A stretch of DNA of 64,000 bases from CAVTHW01 sp963734625 (GTDB taxonomy: Bacteria; Acidobacteriota; Terriglobia; Bryobacterales; Bryobacteraceae): assembly GCA_963734625.1 (NCBI GenBank), contig CAVTHW010000018.1, positions 124,001 through 188,000 of the forward strand. The letters run 5' to 3'. Position numbers and translations under genes: made by a program. Position 1 is the first letter of the stretch; every line of letters begins with the position of its first letter. Positions 9,419 through 19,676 of the stretch are shown one piece after another. A model generated the notes under the pieces. The model searched no databases, had not been told where the DNA came from, and was given only the letters and a program-made list of their open reading frames with translations.

Positions 9419-10251
9419 GCGCGCTATTTGCAAGCCGCCGTCAGTTTCTGGGCGCCGCGGGCGCTGCCGCGTTAGTGCGGCAGCCCCTCGCGGCCGCGGC
9501 CGGGAGCCCCGGCGACCTCAGGCTGGGCGTGGCGACCTACTCGCTGCGCAACTTCGGCCGCACGCAGGCCATCGCAATGGTCAAGCAACTGGCAGTCCGC
9601 GAGGTCAGCATCAAAGAGATGCACCTGTCTTACAAGAGCACGCCGGAGGAACTGGCAGCCGGGCGCAAGGAGTTCGAAGACGCGGGCCTGGTGATCGCCA
9701 GCGGCGGCGTGGTCTATATGCAGAAGGACGACGAAGCCGACATCCGTTCGTATTTCGAATACGCCAAGCGTTGCGGCATGCCCATGATGGTGATCGGCGC
9801 CACGCCCGAGACACTGCCCAAGATCGAGAAGTGCGTTAAGGAGTACGGCATTTCGGTCGCGGTCCACAACCACGGCCCGGAAGACAAGATTTTCCCGAAC
9901 CCGCAGGCGGCGCTGAAGGTGATGGGCGGAATGGACCCACGTGTTGGAGTCTGCATCGATGTCGGCCACACGGTTCGCACCGGCGTGGATTTGGTGGAGA
10001 CGATCCGCCTGGCCGGCAGCCGCCTCCTCGACTTCCACATCAAGGACCTTCGGGACTTGAGAGATGCGAAGAGCCAGTGCCCGATAGGCGACGGCGCCAT
10101 GCCGATAGTCGCGATGTTCAGTGAATTGAGGCGGATGAACTACCGAGGCTTGGTCGCGCTGGAGTACGAGATCGACGCGAAAGACCCCCTTCCGGGCATG
10201 CAGAAGTCGTTCGCCTACATGCGCGGAGTGCTGGCAGGGCTGAGGGGTTAA
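9415..10251 (+). CDS. Tat-exported sugar phosphate isomerase/epimerase-like TIM barrel
   Basis: Member of the xylose-isomerase-like TIM-barrel superfamily (AP endonuclease 2 fold). A twin-arginine leader (RRQFLGAAGAAALV) ends near residue 28, so the enzyme is probably periplasmic. Metal-site-like residues appear in SIKEMHLSY, VAVHNHGPED, VGVCIDVGHTVRTG, LLDFHIKDLR and a final GLVALEYEID. The start overlaps the E2 stop (ATGA), although a metabolic link to lipoate is not obvious. The reaction is unknown. Proteins of this type are numerous in Acidobacteriota and Planctomycetota. Confidence 0.82.
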   Translation: MSALFASRRQFLGAAGAAALVRQPLAAAAGSPGDLRLGVATYSLRNFGRTQAIAMVKQLAVREVSIKEMHLSYKSTPEELAAGRKEFEDAGLVIASGGVVYMQKDDEADIRSYFEYAKRCGMPMMVIGATPETLPKIEKCVKEYGISVAVHNHGPEDKIFPNPQAALKVMGGMDPRVGVCIDVGHTVRTGVDLVETIRLAGSRLLDFHIKDLRDLRDAKSQCPIGDGAMPIVAMFSELRRMNYRGLVALEYEIDAKDPLPGMQKSFAYMRGVLAGLRG

Positions 10252-10273
10252 AGCTGGCCTCGGTTCTCCTCTT

Positions 10274-11023
10274 ATGCGTTACGGGATGATTTCGTTTTTC
10301 GTGTTAGCGGCAACCGTAGCGGCTCAGAACCAATTACCAGAGGCATTTCGCAAATCCCTGCCGACTGGTGCTGAGATCATCGAGACATCCGATTTGACAG
10401 CCGCCGCTGGAAAGAGCCGTGCGCTGGTGTTGTGGATGGAGCACCCACTGAAAGTGGAGCGAGGCGCCGATGCCGGATACTGTGGGGATTTGGTTTACGG
10501 GGATCACTGGCTTGGGCCAACGCGACTGTCGCTTGTTGATCCAGCCGGGGGTAGACTGCTCAATACAGTCAAGGTAGTCGGTCCAGCCTTTATGGGTGAC
10601 CCCGCTGATAGTTTTCGACTCCCCTATTTCGTTCAGAACGCCTATTACTACGTTCCTAACGCAGGCTCTAATCGTGAAGGCAAGCCAAGGATCTTGCAGT
10701 TGCGAGACCTCAATGGGGACGGTGTTCGCGCCGAGTTTGCTTTACTCATGTATATTGCTTGTGGAGCCCTAAACACCGGCGCACTTGGCTTCAATCAAAG
10801 ATCTGGCCTGGCGGTACAATATCCCGTTGAGCTCATAGTTGGGGATAGGACGCCTGAAGTCCAATTGTGGGTCTCCCAAGTCTTTGCGCAGCAACCGATT
10901 CGTCCTGGTCGATGGAGTTTTACGTGGAGACCGGGGCATGGCTCCGAGGAGATAATCCACGATGAGGTCTCATTCGATCCGTCGCGGCAGATGTTCATAG
11001 ACAGGCGCGAGATAAGGAAATAG
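10274..11023 (+). CDS. Secreted protein of unknown function
   Basis: Not recognised. The 249-residue product begins with a short signal peptide (MISFFVLAATVAAQ) and is otherwise soluble, with aromatic stretches such as LPYFVQNAYYYVPNAG and a calcium-loop-like LRDLNGDGVRAEF. Base composition is lower in GC than the neighbours and codon use looks less biased, hinting at a later acquisition. It lies 22 bp after the TIM-barrel gene, so it may be co-transcribed. Confidence 0.6.
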   Translation: MRYGMISFFVLAATVAAQNQLPEAFRKSLPTGAEIIETSDLTAAAGKSRALVLWMEHPLKVERGADAGYCGDLVYGDHWLGPTRLSLVDPAGGRLLNTVKVVGPAFMGDPADSFRLPYFVQNAYYYVPNAGSNREGKPRILQLRDLNGDGVRAEFALLMYIACGALNTGALGFNQRSGLAVQYPVELIVGDRTPEVQLWVSQVFAQQPIRPGRWSFTWRPGHGSEEIIHDEVSFDPSRQMFIDRREIRK

Positions 11024-11094
11024 CCAGATTCTCTCTTGATGCCTCGGGGGCGTTGCTCTTTCGTCGCTTCCTGGATGACGGCCCGCGTCGTCTC

Positions 11095-11384
11095 TCACAA
11101 AGGGACCGCCTCTTCCAGCACCCGGGAGCGTATGCGATTCTTCAAGCCGTTACGGCGGATGACGTCGACCTTGCAGCTGAGGAACTGCTCCAGTTCGCGA
11201 ATCAGGGCGGCGGAGATAGCAGCCCCGTGCCATGTTCGAATGCGACCAGCAGGTCTCTGTCGCTGGCCTGGCCGTCCTCGCCGCGTGCGACAGACCCGAA
11301 GACGCACACGTCGCGTGCCCCGTGCCGAGAGGCAAGAGCGCGTATCTGCTCGCGTTGTCCGTGCAGTCTCTCCAGACGGCCCAT
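11095..11384 (-). pseudogene. MNT-type nucleotidyltransferase antitoxin, frameshifted, without HepT partner
   Basis: Minimal nucleotidyltransferase of the MntA family. ATG at 11384 gives RDVCVFGSVARGEDGQASDR, the GSXARGX(n)SDXD catalytic motif. Near 11217 the frame shifts by one base into AALIRELEQFLSCKVDVIRR and ends VLEEAVPL. No HepT-like gene follows; the next 70 bp run into the convergent secreted-protein gene. Likely a decayed remnant of a toxin-antitoxin module, though the indel could also be a sequence error. Confidence 0.65.
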
Positions 11385-11463
11385 TGGACACCTTCGAAGC
11401 CGTTATCGAACGTATTGGTGAGCCGACCGTCGCCTGCCGAGGCCGCTGGTCTATACTCGCTCC

Positions 11464-11979
11464 ATGGACACAACCCTCCTCCACCTTTTCCTCGATTGCT
11501 CGGCTGACCGGCTCGTGCAGCTCGGCGGAAGAATCCGAACCTGTCTCGAGAAGCTCAGTGACGAGCAGGTTTGGGGCAGAGGGACCGAGAACGAGAACGC
11601 TATTGGCAACCTCGTGCTGCACCTGTGCGGCAATGTGAGGCAGTGGATCGGCTGCGGAGTAGGCGGGGGACCTGACATCCGGGTGCGGGACGCCGAGTTC
11701 GCCGCGCGCGGAGGTCTCGAGACGGCGCTGCTTCAGAACCGCCTGAAGGAGACGGTCCGCGAAGCGGCCGAGACGATACGGGCGCTGCCCGTCGAGCGCC
11801 TTGGCGAGAGGGTCACGATCCAGTCCTACAGCGTGACTCTGCTCGAAGCGATCTACCACGTGGTGCAGCACTTCGCCCAGCACACCGGCCAGATCATCTT
11901 CGCCACCAAACAGTTGACCGGCGAGGATCTGGGCTTTTACCGCCACCTGAGCAAGGCCGGACCTCACACCGAGGCGTAG
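11464..11979 (+). CDS. DinB-like (DUF1572-type) four-helix protein
   Basis: Member of the DinB/YfiT-like four-helix bundle superfamily, putative metal-dependent hydrolases or thiol transferases of unknown substrate. The expected histidines are spread along the helices: NAIGNLVLHLCGNVRQWIG, then AIYHVVQHFAQHTGQI. The 171-residue length is typical. ATG 11464 has no strong ribosome site. It is followed two bases later by the CYTH gene, suggesting one transcript. Confidence 0.75.
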   Translation: MDTTLLHLFLDCSADRLVQLGGRIRTCLEKLSDEQVWGRGTENENAIGNLVLHLCGNVRQWIGCGVGGGPDIRVRDAEFAARGGLETALLQNRLKETVREAAETIRALPVERLGERVTIQSYSVTLLEAIYHVVQHFAQHTGQIIFATKQLTGEDLGFYRHLSKAGPHTEA

Positions 11980-11981
11980 AA

Positions 11982-12548
11982 TTGCCGGAGAACGTCGAAA
12001 TCAAAGCGGTCGTGAGGGACTGGAAGCTTGCGCACCGGACTGCCCGGGAATTGAGCGGCTCGGCCGCAGTGGAATTGAAGCAGGTGGACGTTTTTTTTCG
12101 CAGTCCCAAAGCCCGGCTGAAGCTTCGGACCCTGGCGGCCGATCAAGGCGAGCTGATCCTTTACGACCGCCCCAATCTCCCTTCGGCCAAGATCTCCCGC
12201 TACAGCATTGCCAGGACGAGGGAGCCACGGAAGATGGTCGAGATCTTGTCCTCTGCCTTCGGAGTCATCGGGACGGTTCGGAAGACGCGGTTTCTGTATC
12301 TGGTGGGGCAGACACGAATTCACCTCGACGAGGTCGACGGGCTCGGCCGGTTCCTCGAATTCGAAGTGGTCTTGCGGCGCGGGCAAGCCGAGGCGGACGG
12401 CCGCCGGATCGCGGGCGATCTGATGGAGAAGTTCGGGATCACCCTCGACCTGTTGCTGGCCCGTTCGTACCTCGAAATGCTGACCCGCGACGACGGCTCT
12501 ACTTCACCACGGTCTTCGACACCGCTTGATTGTCGTAGTCGTCGCTGA
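11982..12548 (+). CDS. CYTH-domain protein (class IV adenylate cyclase/triphosphatase family)
   Basis: CYTH proteins act in a beta-tunnel on triphosphates (ThiTPase, inorganic triphosphatase or class IV adenylate cyclase). A TTG start gives the EXK-type signature in NVEIKAVV. LKLRTL, KISRYSIARTREPRKMVEIL and RIHLDEVDGLGRFLEFEVVL follow, matching the CYTH strand order. The C-terminal ~15 residues are Ser/Arg-rich and overlap by about 50 bp the 3' end of the convergent propeller gene. The natural end may therefore be earlier, for instance through a lost stop. Substrate unknown. Confidence 0.8.
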   Translation: MPENVEIKAVVRDWKLAHRTARELSGSAAVELKQVDVFFRSPKARLKLRTLAADQGELILYDRPNLPSAKISRYSIARTREPRKMVEILSSAFGVIGTVRKTRFLYLVGQTRIHLDEVDGLGRFLEFEVVLRRGQAEADGRRIAGDLMEKFGITLDLLLARSYLEMLTRDDGSTSPRSSTPLDCRSRR

Positions 12549-14700
12549 CGCGCACGGCGATCGTGTGCTCGCCCGCCGCAAGCCCGTCGAGAGCCAACTC
12601 GTACTGGTGTTCGAACGAATCGGAAACCCTGGTAGTCGGTTCGGCCACCAGCCACTCGCCACCGTCGATGGAATATTCCGCTCGCTGGATCGAACTCAAC
12701 CCATCCTGGGCCTTCCAACGCACCACCAGTTTGCCGGCCGAGCGCGTGGCGGAGGGTCCGCCGATAGCAGGCGGCGTATTGTCGATGAGAAACGAATCGC
12801 TGGCGAGCTGGGCGGTGAGTTCCTGGCCGGGCGGATTGTCCGGAGCGTCGCTGGCGGTGACGCGAACGACATATTCGCCGTCCGGAAACGCCGTCGAATC
12901 CCAGCTCAAGTACCTCTCCTTGACCTTGTCTTTGAGCAGCTTCCACTCGGATTCCTGAACGCCGCGGATCTCGACCTTGTAGAGGAGCGTGTCATCGTTC
13001 TCATCGTCGGCCGTCCAGCGCGCGCCGATCTGTCCCTTTTCGTACTGCATGCCGATGGACGATTCTACGCTCGACGCCATCGGCGGCGATGGCCGCCGGA
13101 CGCGCCCCAGCGGCGGTAAGGTGATGGACTTCGAAGGCGTGAGGGTGAGCGATTGCTGCGGGAACCGGTAATTGGCCGGGGCAGTCTCGATCTCGCCGAC
13201 CATGGGCGCCACATTCCGTGGAAGGTAGGCGACATAGACGCCTTGCACGTCCGGAGAACGGCCCGCCGCCGAAGGCTGGAGAGTCAACTTCCACTGCAGG
13301 AAGCGCGCCCGCGGCGAGGTCACGCGCCCGCCGCCTTCGGCGTCGAGGGTCACGGCGGCCCAGGGGCTCCAGTCCTTGCGAGGCCGGTCCAGGTTGCCGC
13401 TACGCGCCTCGGCCCGGACGACTCCGCCGTTGGTGATACCGCGAAAACTCAGGCGACCCCACAGCGACAAAAGGTCCGCATCGTAGACATCACTCTGGAT
13501 CGAGCCCTCCTTCACCGACCCCGGGCCGATCCGATACACCTTGCCGACACTCCCGGTGGCGGCATAGACGCGGCCCTGACGGCCCGCGTACAGGCCCAGG
13601 ATCTGGGTTGGCGTCGCGTCGGCGAGCGCCGTCGAGAGCACGTCGGAATCCAGCCTATAAATCTTGCCGCGGTTCCCGGTGCCGACCAGCGGCCGGCCCT
13701 CGACGTCGAAGGCGATGGAGTAAACAATGTCCTGCGCCTGGCTCCAGATTCTGCGGGCGTAACCGTCCGGGTAGATGCGGTAGATCTCCGAGCCGCCGGC
13801 GATTGCGGTAGGCGGGATCGCCGGGGCCGCAGGCGCGCCCGCCGGCTGGGCCACGACGGTTGGAATCGTAATCGTACCCGGCATCTGGGCGGGCGGCGCG
13901 GGGAGCGGCACGGAGATGGCTGGCGCCAGCACCGGCTGTTTGTTACCCACGCCGGCGGCGTAGATGGAGCCGTCCTTGGCGACAGCCACGCTCGTAATTT
14001 CGCGCTTGGGCGCCTGGTACAGCACGAATCCTTCGCCCGCCGGCGAGATCCGCAGAATCAAACCCCCGGGTTCGGTGCCGGCGATCAGATTGCCTTTGCC
14101 GTCGATGGCCAGCGAGCGCGCGTGCGTCTCCTCGGTCCGGTAGAACACGCTGCCCTTGCCTTCGGGGGTGACGCGATGAATCAGGCCCTGATCGCCGGTG
14201 GCGACGAACAGGTTTCCGTTGGCGTCGAAGGCCAGCGCCCAGATGTACTTCGCCGACGGGTCGTAGAAGAGCACGGGCTTCCCGTCGGCCCCGATGCGGT
14301 AGACCTTCCCGTCCGGCGAAGTGGCGGCGTAGAGCCGGTCCGCGCGGTCGACGGCAAGAGCGTGCACCTCCAGCGCGTCCAGTTCGGCCAGCACGCGGCT
14401 CTTGCCCTCGGGCGAGATCGCGTAGATCCGGGCGCCGGGGCTTCCCGGCCCGCCGCCGCCCGCGTACACGTTGCCCTTGGAATCTTCGGCCAGCGCCCAC
14501 AGGTAGGGGGAGGACGAATCCAGAATCTCGGTGAAGACCGGGGCCAGGCTCAGGAGACCGTCGCTGCGGAGCGAAAGGGCCTTGATCTCGCCTTTCTCGA
14601 AGTCGGCGGAGGTGGCCTGCCGCCAGGTAATGGTTTCCACGGCGCCGAGCCGGCACACGGATACGGTTAGAACGGTGAGGATCAGTAGGAGTCGATGCAT
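12499..14700 (-). CDS. Large secreted beta-propeller protein
   Basis: The 733-residue product has a signal peptide (MHRLLLILTVLTVSVCRLGA). Repeated NHL/SMP-30-like blades follow, for example YLWALAEDSKGNVYAGGG, YIWALAFDANGNLFVATGDQ and REITSVAVAKDGSIYAAG, each spaced about 40-50 residues. A Pro/Ala-rich insert (about residues 265-300) precedes further blades (VYSIAFDVEGRPLVGTGNRG). The last third has fibronectin/Ig-like segments (LLYKVEIRGVQESEWKLLKD, EHTIAVRVSDDYDNQAV). Probably an extracytoplasmic binding or structural protein. Eleven bases separate it from the upstream S55 gene, so the two are likely co-expressed. Confidence 0.75.
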   Translation of the reverse strand: MHRLLLILTVLTVSVCRLGAVETITWRQATSADFEKGEIKALSLRSDGLLSLAPVFTEILDSSSPYLWALAEDSKGNVYAGGGGPGSPGARIYAISPEGKSRVLAELDALEVHALAVDRADRLYAATSPDGKVYRIGADGKPVLFYDPSAKYIWALAFDANGNLFVATGDQGLIHRVTPEGKGSVFYRTEETHARSLAIDGKGNLIAGTEPGGLILRISPAGEGFVLYQAPKREITSVAVAKDGSIYAAGVGNKQPVLAPAISVPLPAPPAQMPGTITIPTVVAQPAGAPAAPAIPPTAIAGGSEIYRIYPDGYARRIWSQAQDIVYSIAFDVEGRPLVGTGNRGKIYRLDSDVLSTALADATPTQILGLYAGRQGRVYAATGSVGKVYRIGPGSVKEGSIQSDVYDADLLSLWGRLSFRGITNGGVVRAEARSGNLDRPRKDWSPWAAVTLDAEGGGRVTSPRARFLQWKLTLQPSAAGRSPDVQGVYVAYLPRNVAPMVGEIETAPANYRFPQQSLTLTPSKSITLPPLGRVRRPSPPMASSVESSIGMQYEKGQIGARWTADDENDDTLLYKVEIRGVQESEWKLLKDKVKERYLSWDSTAFPDGEYVVRVTASDAPDNPPGQELTAQLASDSFLIDNTPPAIGGPSATRSAGKLVVRWKAQDGLSSIQRAEYSIDGGEWLVAEPTTRVSDSFEHQYELALDGLAAGEHTIAVRVSDDYDNQAVSKTVVK

Positions 14701-14710
14701 CGGATTGTCG

Positions 14711-16492
14711 TCACTTTACTCGAATCGTCAGCGAGTAGCTGCCGCTGACGATGTAGTCGAAGGGGATGGCGGTCTGTTCGGCGGCGGTCTCTCTGGCGGT
14801 GACAAAAGGCCGTCCGGAGGTGCGCCCGCTTTCGAGCACGTTGAGCATCGAGGCAGGCAAGCTCGGCAAGGTCCTATCGTCCGAGTAAACGGTCGTGCCG
14901 GAAGAGACCAGCGAGACGTAAAGCTGATTGTTGGGCCGCTCCTGGTTGATCAGCGAGATGGTCTGTCCCAGATCGATGAACCGGTTAGCCCGCCCCGCCG
15001 CGGTCTGCATGCGGTTCAGAGTGTCCGCGTCGCTGAGCAGAATGCGGTGCTCTCCGGCGGGGAGCCCCGCTGGGATCTTCACCGTGAACTGCTTCTCCAG
15101 CCTGGCTCCACGATAAGGACGCAGGAAGACCCTCACCGGCACTTCTTGTCCCGCATCGGCTTCGCTGAGCGAGGCCCAGGCGCTTTCGATGGTTGCAACC
15201 CGCCGCTCCGGCAGCAGATCCACGCTGACCTCGACACCTGTCAGGCGCGGCGGCGTGACGGCGTTGGAAAACAGGCGGCTGAACCGGTCGCCTACCCAGA
15301 GGGCAAGCTGTGTCGGAGCCGGCATCTGAGTCTCGGCGGGGGCCTGCATGGTGGCGAAGGAAAGGTTCCGCTGTCCGTCCAGTTGCACCTTGCCGCTCAG
15401 CCGGAAAGTGTTGTTCTCGCCGGCCTCGTTCACGCTGGACAAGGTATTCACCAGGGTCGTCATCATGAGGGTCGGCGTCCAACTGCGGTGTGCAAAGACG
15501 TTGTAGCGATAGGTCCGCTGCCGGAGAATCTTGCTGTCCTCGCCGAGTGAGCGAATGGTCAGGCTCACCGGAATCATCTCGGCCTGCTCGCCCAGCACTC
15601 CGGAGACGCCGCTTTGGCGATCCTGCTTCATCGCTCCCACAATCTCCGTGGCGTTAGCGAACTTATTGGGCTGATAGCTGGAGGCGAGCGTCATGAGCAC
15701 TTCGCTCTTGCTCATGGGCATCTCGATTGGACCCAGGTTGTACAGGGAGTGTCCAAAGGCCAGCACCCGGCGTCCGTCGTTGTAAGTAACGGTGCCCTGA
15801 GCGGTGATGGTCATGTCGCCGGATACGAGCACCGCGGCGACCATGTCCCCCGGTTGCAGGGCCTTCTCCCAGCCGGGAACTGGACGGGAATTGCTCAGAG
15901 AGCCGCCGGCTCCGCCCTGCATCACCGGCACGCCAAGCTGCTGGAAGAGCGGTCCGATTTCGCGCATGGCGCCGGCGCTGAAGCCCGAGAATACCAGCGG
16001 CGCTTCGATCGGAGTCATCACCGGAGCCTGCGCCGCGGCCTTGGGAAGCAGTCCGTCCTGCGGCACGGAAGCGTCGATGTCCGAGACCTCCAGCATCGAC
16101 TCGATGGGCGTGATCCCGCAAATGGCGTCGGGCGAGAAAAGGCTCACCCGCAGCGAGATCGCGCCGGCCAGTTTGCCGTCGATGTAGACCGGGCTGCCGC
16201 TCATGCCGCCGGCGACATTGGTCTTCTCGGCCTTGCCGCCCAGTTTGGCGAGGATGACGTCCTGGCGGGGTCCCAGAGCATTCTTCCAAATACCGATGAT
16301 CTCGACGGGGATCGCCTCGGGCTCCTTGCCCTGGAAGACGGTCCAGGCGTACCCCTTCATGCCGGGCTTAATCTGGGCGGTCTTCAGAAACTCGACCTTG
16401 CCGGCCCGGGGCCGCGGCGGCGCCGCCTCCTGCCCCACACAGAGCAGGGCGCTGGCAGCGAGCAGAACGATCAACAAACGCAGGCTTCGCAT
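14711..16492 (-). CDS. SpoIVB peptidase S55-domain secreted protein
   Basis: The ATG at 16492, with AGGGAA upstream, gives a signal peptide (LRLLIVLLAASALLCVGQ) and a 593-residue exported protein. The N-terminal region matches SpoIVB-type S55 peptidases: IKPGMKGYAWTVFQGKEPEA, VEIIGIW, and the serine motif NVAGGMSGSPVYIDGKLAGA. Further on, VTYNDGRRVLAFGHSLYNLG resembles the second S55 block. The C-terminal half is a long beta-rich region without recognised domain. In Firmicutes this family triggers sigma-K activation; no sporulation gene is seen here, so the role must differ. Operon partner: the secreted propeller gene. Confidence 0.8.
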   Translation of the reverse strand: MRSLRLLIVLLAASALLCVGQEAAPPRPRAGKVEFLKTAQIKPGMKGYAWTVFQGKEPEAIPVEIIGIWKNALGPRQDVILAKLGGKAEKTNVAGGMSGSPVYIDGKLAGAISLRVSLFSPDAICGITPIESMLEVSDIDASVPQDGLLPKAAAQAPVMTPIEAPLVFSGFSAGAMREIGPLFQQLGVPVMQGGAGGSLSNSRPVPGWEKALQPGDMVAAVLVSGDMTITAQGTVTYNDGRRVLAFGHSLYNLGPIEMPMSKSEVLMTLASSYQPNKFANATEIVGAMKQDRQSGVSGVLGEQAEMIPVSLTIRSLGEDSKILRQRTYRYNVFAHRSWTPTLMMTTLVNTLSSVNEAGENNTFRLSGKVQLDGQRNLSFATMQAPAETQMPAPTQLALWVGDRFSRLFSNAVTPPRLTGVEVSVDLLPERRVATIESAWASLSEADAGQEVPVRVFLRPYRGARLEKQFTVKIPAGLPAGEHRILLSDADTLNRMQTAAGRANRFIDLGQTISLINQERPNNQLYVSLVSSGTTVYSDDRTLPSLPASMLNVLESGRTSGRPFVTARETAAEQTAIPFDYIVSGSYSLTIRVK

Positions 16493-16588
16493 TCGATTTC
16501 CCTTAGAAGAGACGACGCAACGGCAATCCGTTGCTACCATTATCCGCCATTTCGTTCCCGTGGGTTGCTACATACGTTAGACTTTAGG

Positions 16589-16897
16589 ATGAACATGCCT
16601 CCGACCGTGCATGATGTCCTCGGGACTTTGCAGGCGCATGAAGGCGAACTGCGCCGGCTTGGAGTCCGTCACGCGGCTGTCTTCGGATCGGTGGCTCGCG
16701 GAGAGGCGCGCCCGGAGAGCGACATAGACGTGCTGGTGGACCTCGATTCGGAGCAGCCAATAGGCGTCTTCGAATACGCCAGACTGAAGCTCATTATCTG
16801 CGAGCTATTGGGTGGCAAGGGGGACGTTGTCAATCGCAAGACCCTGAAACCGCTCCTGCGAGATAGCATTTTGCGCGACGCCGTCAATGCCTTCTAA
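16589..16897 (+). CDS. MNT-type nucleotidyltransferase antitoxin (orphan)
   Basis: The 102-residue protein carries the minimal nucleotidyltransferase motif VFGSVARGEARPESDIDVLV and a later GDVVNRKTLKPLLRDSILRD block typical of MntA. MntA proteins AMPylate and silence HepT toxins. No intact HepT gene follows. An ATG overlapping its last codons (16887, reading MPSKN) sits exactly where a HepT start is expected, but that reading has no HepT-like continuation. The orphan therefore appears to have lost its partner. Confidence 0.8.
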   Translation: MNMPPTVHDVLGTLQAHEGELRRLGVRHAAVFGSVARGEARPESDIDVLVDLDSEQPIGVFEYARLKLIICELLGGKGDVVNRKTLKPLLRDSILRDAVNAF

Positions 16898-16908
16898 GAA
16901 CCAAGCCC

Positions 16909-17124
16909 CTACGGGCCCTCCTCGTCCCACTCCTCCCACCACGCCATTTGGATCGCTTCGAGCTTTCCTTCGCTCGACGCAGTCGCGTCGTCGCGAAAGT
17001 CCGCCAGTTCCGTCACCCAGCGGCGCAGGTCAGTGAACCGCACCGTCAGCGGGTCGATGTCGGGGTGCTTCTCCAGCAATGCCAGCGCGATGCCCTCGGA
17101 ATCGTCCCAGGTCAGTCCGGCCAT
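16909..17124 (-). CDS. iscX: Fe-S cluster assembly protein IscX
   Basis: Small acidic helical protein that binds IscS and iron and modulates cluster assembly. The 71-residue product reads LTWDDSEGIALALLEKHPDI, DPLTVRFTDLRRWVTELADF and ends with AIQMAWWEEWDEEGP. This matches IscX (DP-TVRFTDL, W, L-DF) closely. ATG 17124 is chosen because it aligns with the family start. It is the last gene of the isc operon, separated from hscA by an MNT-HepT pair. Confidence 0.9.
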   Translation of the reverse strand: MAGLTWDDSEGIALALLEKHPDIDPLTVRFTDLRRWVTELADFRDDATASSEGKLEAIQMAWWEEWDEEGP

Positions 17125-17140
17125 TGCGCACCCATTCCTC

Positions 17141-17485
17141 TCACCCCTCGAACTCCGCCTGAAGAACGGCCAGCACACTCTCGCGCAGCAGAGTAACGTC
17201 TTCGGTGGCCGCCACCCACGCGTACCCCCAATTCATCCCGAAATACTCATGAACAGCGTAGTTTCGGAAGGAGACGATCCTTCGCCACGGGACCTGTGGG
17301 TACTTGTCGCGCAGGGCGTCGCTCACGTGGGCCGCCGCTTCCCCCATGATCATGAGCTTCTGGAGCACAGCGCTCCGAAGCAGATCATTCTGTAGAAACT
17401 GCTCGCGGCTTATGCCGACAAGGAAGCTGGCAACGGCGTCGGAGGCCTCGACGATATCTCTCAGGTACAGCTCTTCACGCCGCAT
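17141..17485 (-). CDS. hepT: HepT-like (DUF86) toxin
   Basis: HEPN-type RNase toxin that is silenced by AMPylation from its MNT partner. The 114-residue, mostly helical protein has the RX4HXY active/AMPylation motif in RNYAVHEYFGMNW, preceded by QKLMIMGEAAAHVSDALRDK. The latter matches the usual R-I-GEA segment of the DUF86 family. Its ATG overlaps the MNT gene by 11 bases, the standard translational coupling of this system. It sits inside the isc operon direction. Confidence 0.88.
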   Translation of the reverse strand: MRREELYLRDIVEASDAVASFLVGISREQFLQNDLLRSAVLQKLMIMGEAAAHVSDALRDKYPQVPWRRIVSFRNYAVHEYFGMNWGYAWVAATEDVTLLRESVLAVLQAEFEG

Positions 17486-17783
17486 AGAGCAGGCGCGCCT
17501 CGCCGAGCACGTGAGAGCGCAACAGAGGCTTCAGACCGTCTTTGGGCACCAGATCCACGGGTCGTCCAAGCACTTCTTCGAAAGCCTCGGCCGCCTCGGC
17601 CAGTCTGAGGAAGCCTACTTTGGCGTCGGGTTCGAATTCCACCAGCAGATCGATGTCGCTGTCCGAGCGCAGTTCGCCACGCGCCGCCGAACCGAACACC
17701 GACAACTCCCGAACCTGGAACCGCCGGCACACCTCTGCCATCTTCTCCGGCAGAAACGTCAGTGTTGCCTGCGAGGTCACCAT
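17475..17783 (-). CDS. mntA: MNT-type nucleotidyltransferase antitoxin
   Basis: Partner of the downstream HepT. The chosen ATG at 17783 has GGGAG just upstream; a TTG at 17810 would add nine residues. The catalytic motif is complete: SVFGSAARGELRSDSDIDLL followed by VEFEP, then LGRPVDLVPKDGLKPLLRSH and an end in EARLLYAA. It starts 37 bp after the hscA stop in the same direction and so can be transcribed with the isc genes. Confidence 0.9.
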   Translation of the reverse strand: MVTSQATLTFLPEKMAEVCRRFQVRELSVFGSAARGELRSDSDIDLLVEFEPDAKVGFLRLAEAAEAFEEVLGRPVDLVPKDGLKPLLRSHVLGEARLLYAA

Positions 17784-17820
17784 TTTCTCCCGGTTCCCAT
17801 TATCCGCCAATGTCCGGGCA

Positions 17821-19668
<1,848 letters not shown>

Positions 19669-19676
<8 letters not shown>

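Noticed and set aside
13153..14670. Long plus-strand open reading opposite the secreted propeller gene
   Set aside because: Arg/Gly/His-rich shadow of a clear coding frame with signal peptide and blades; no ribosome site.
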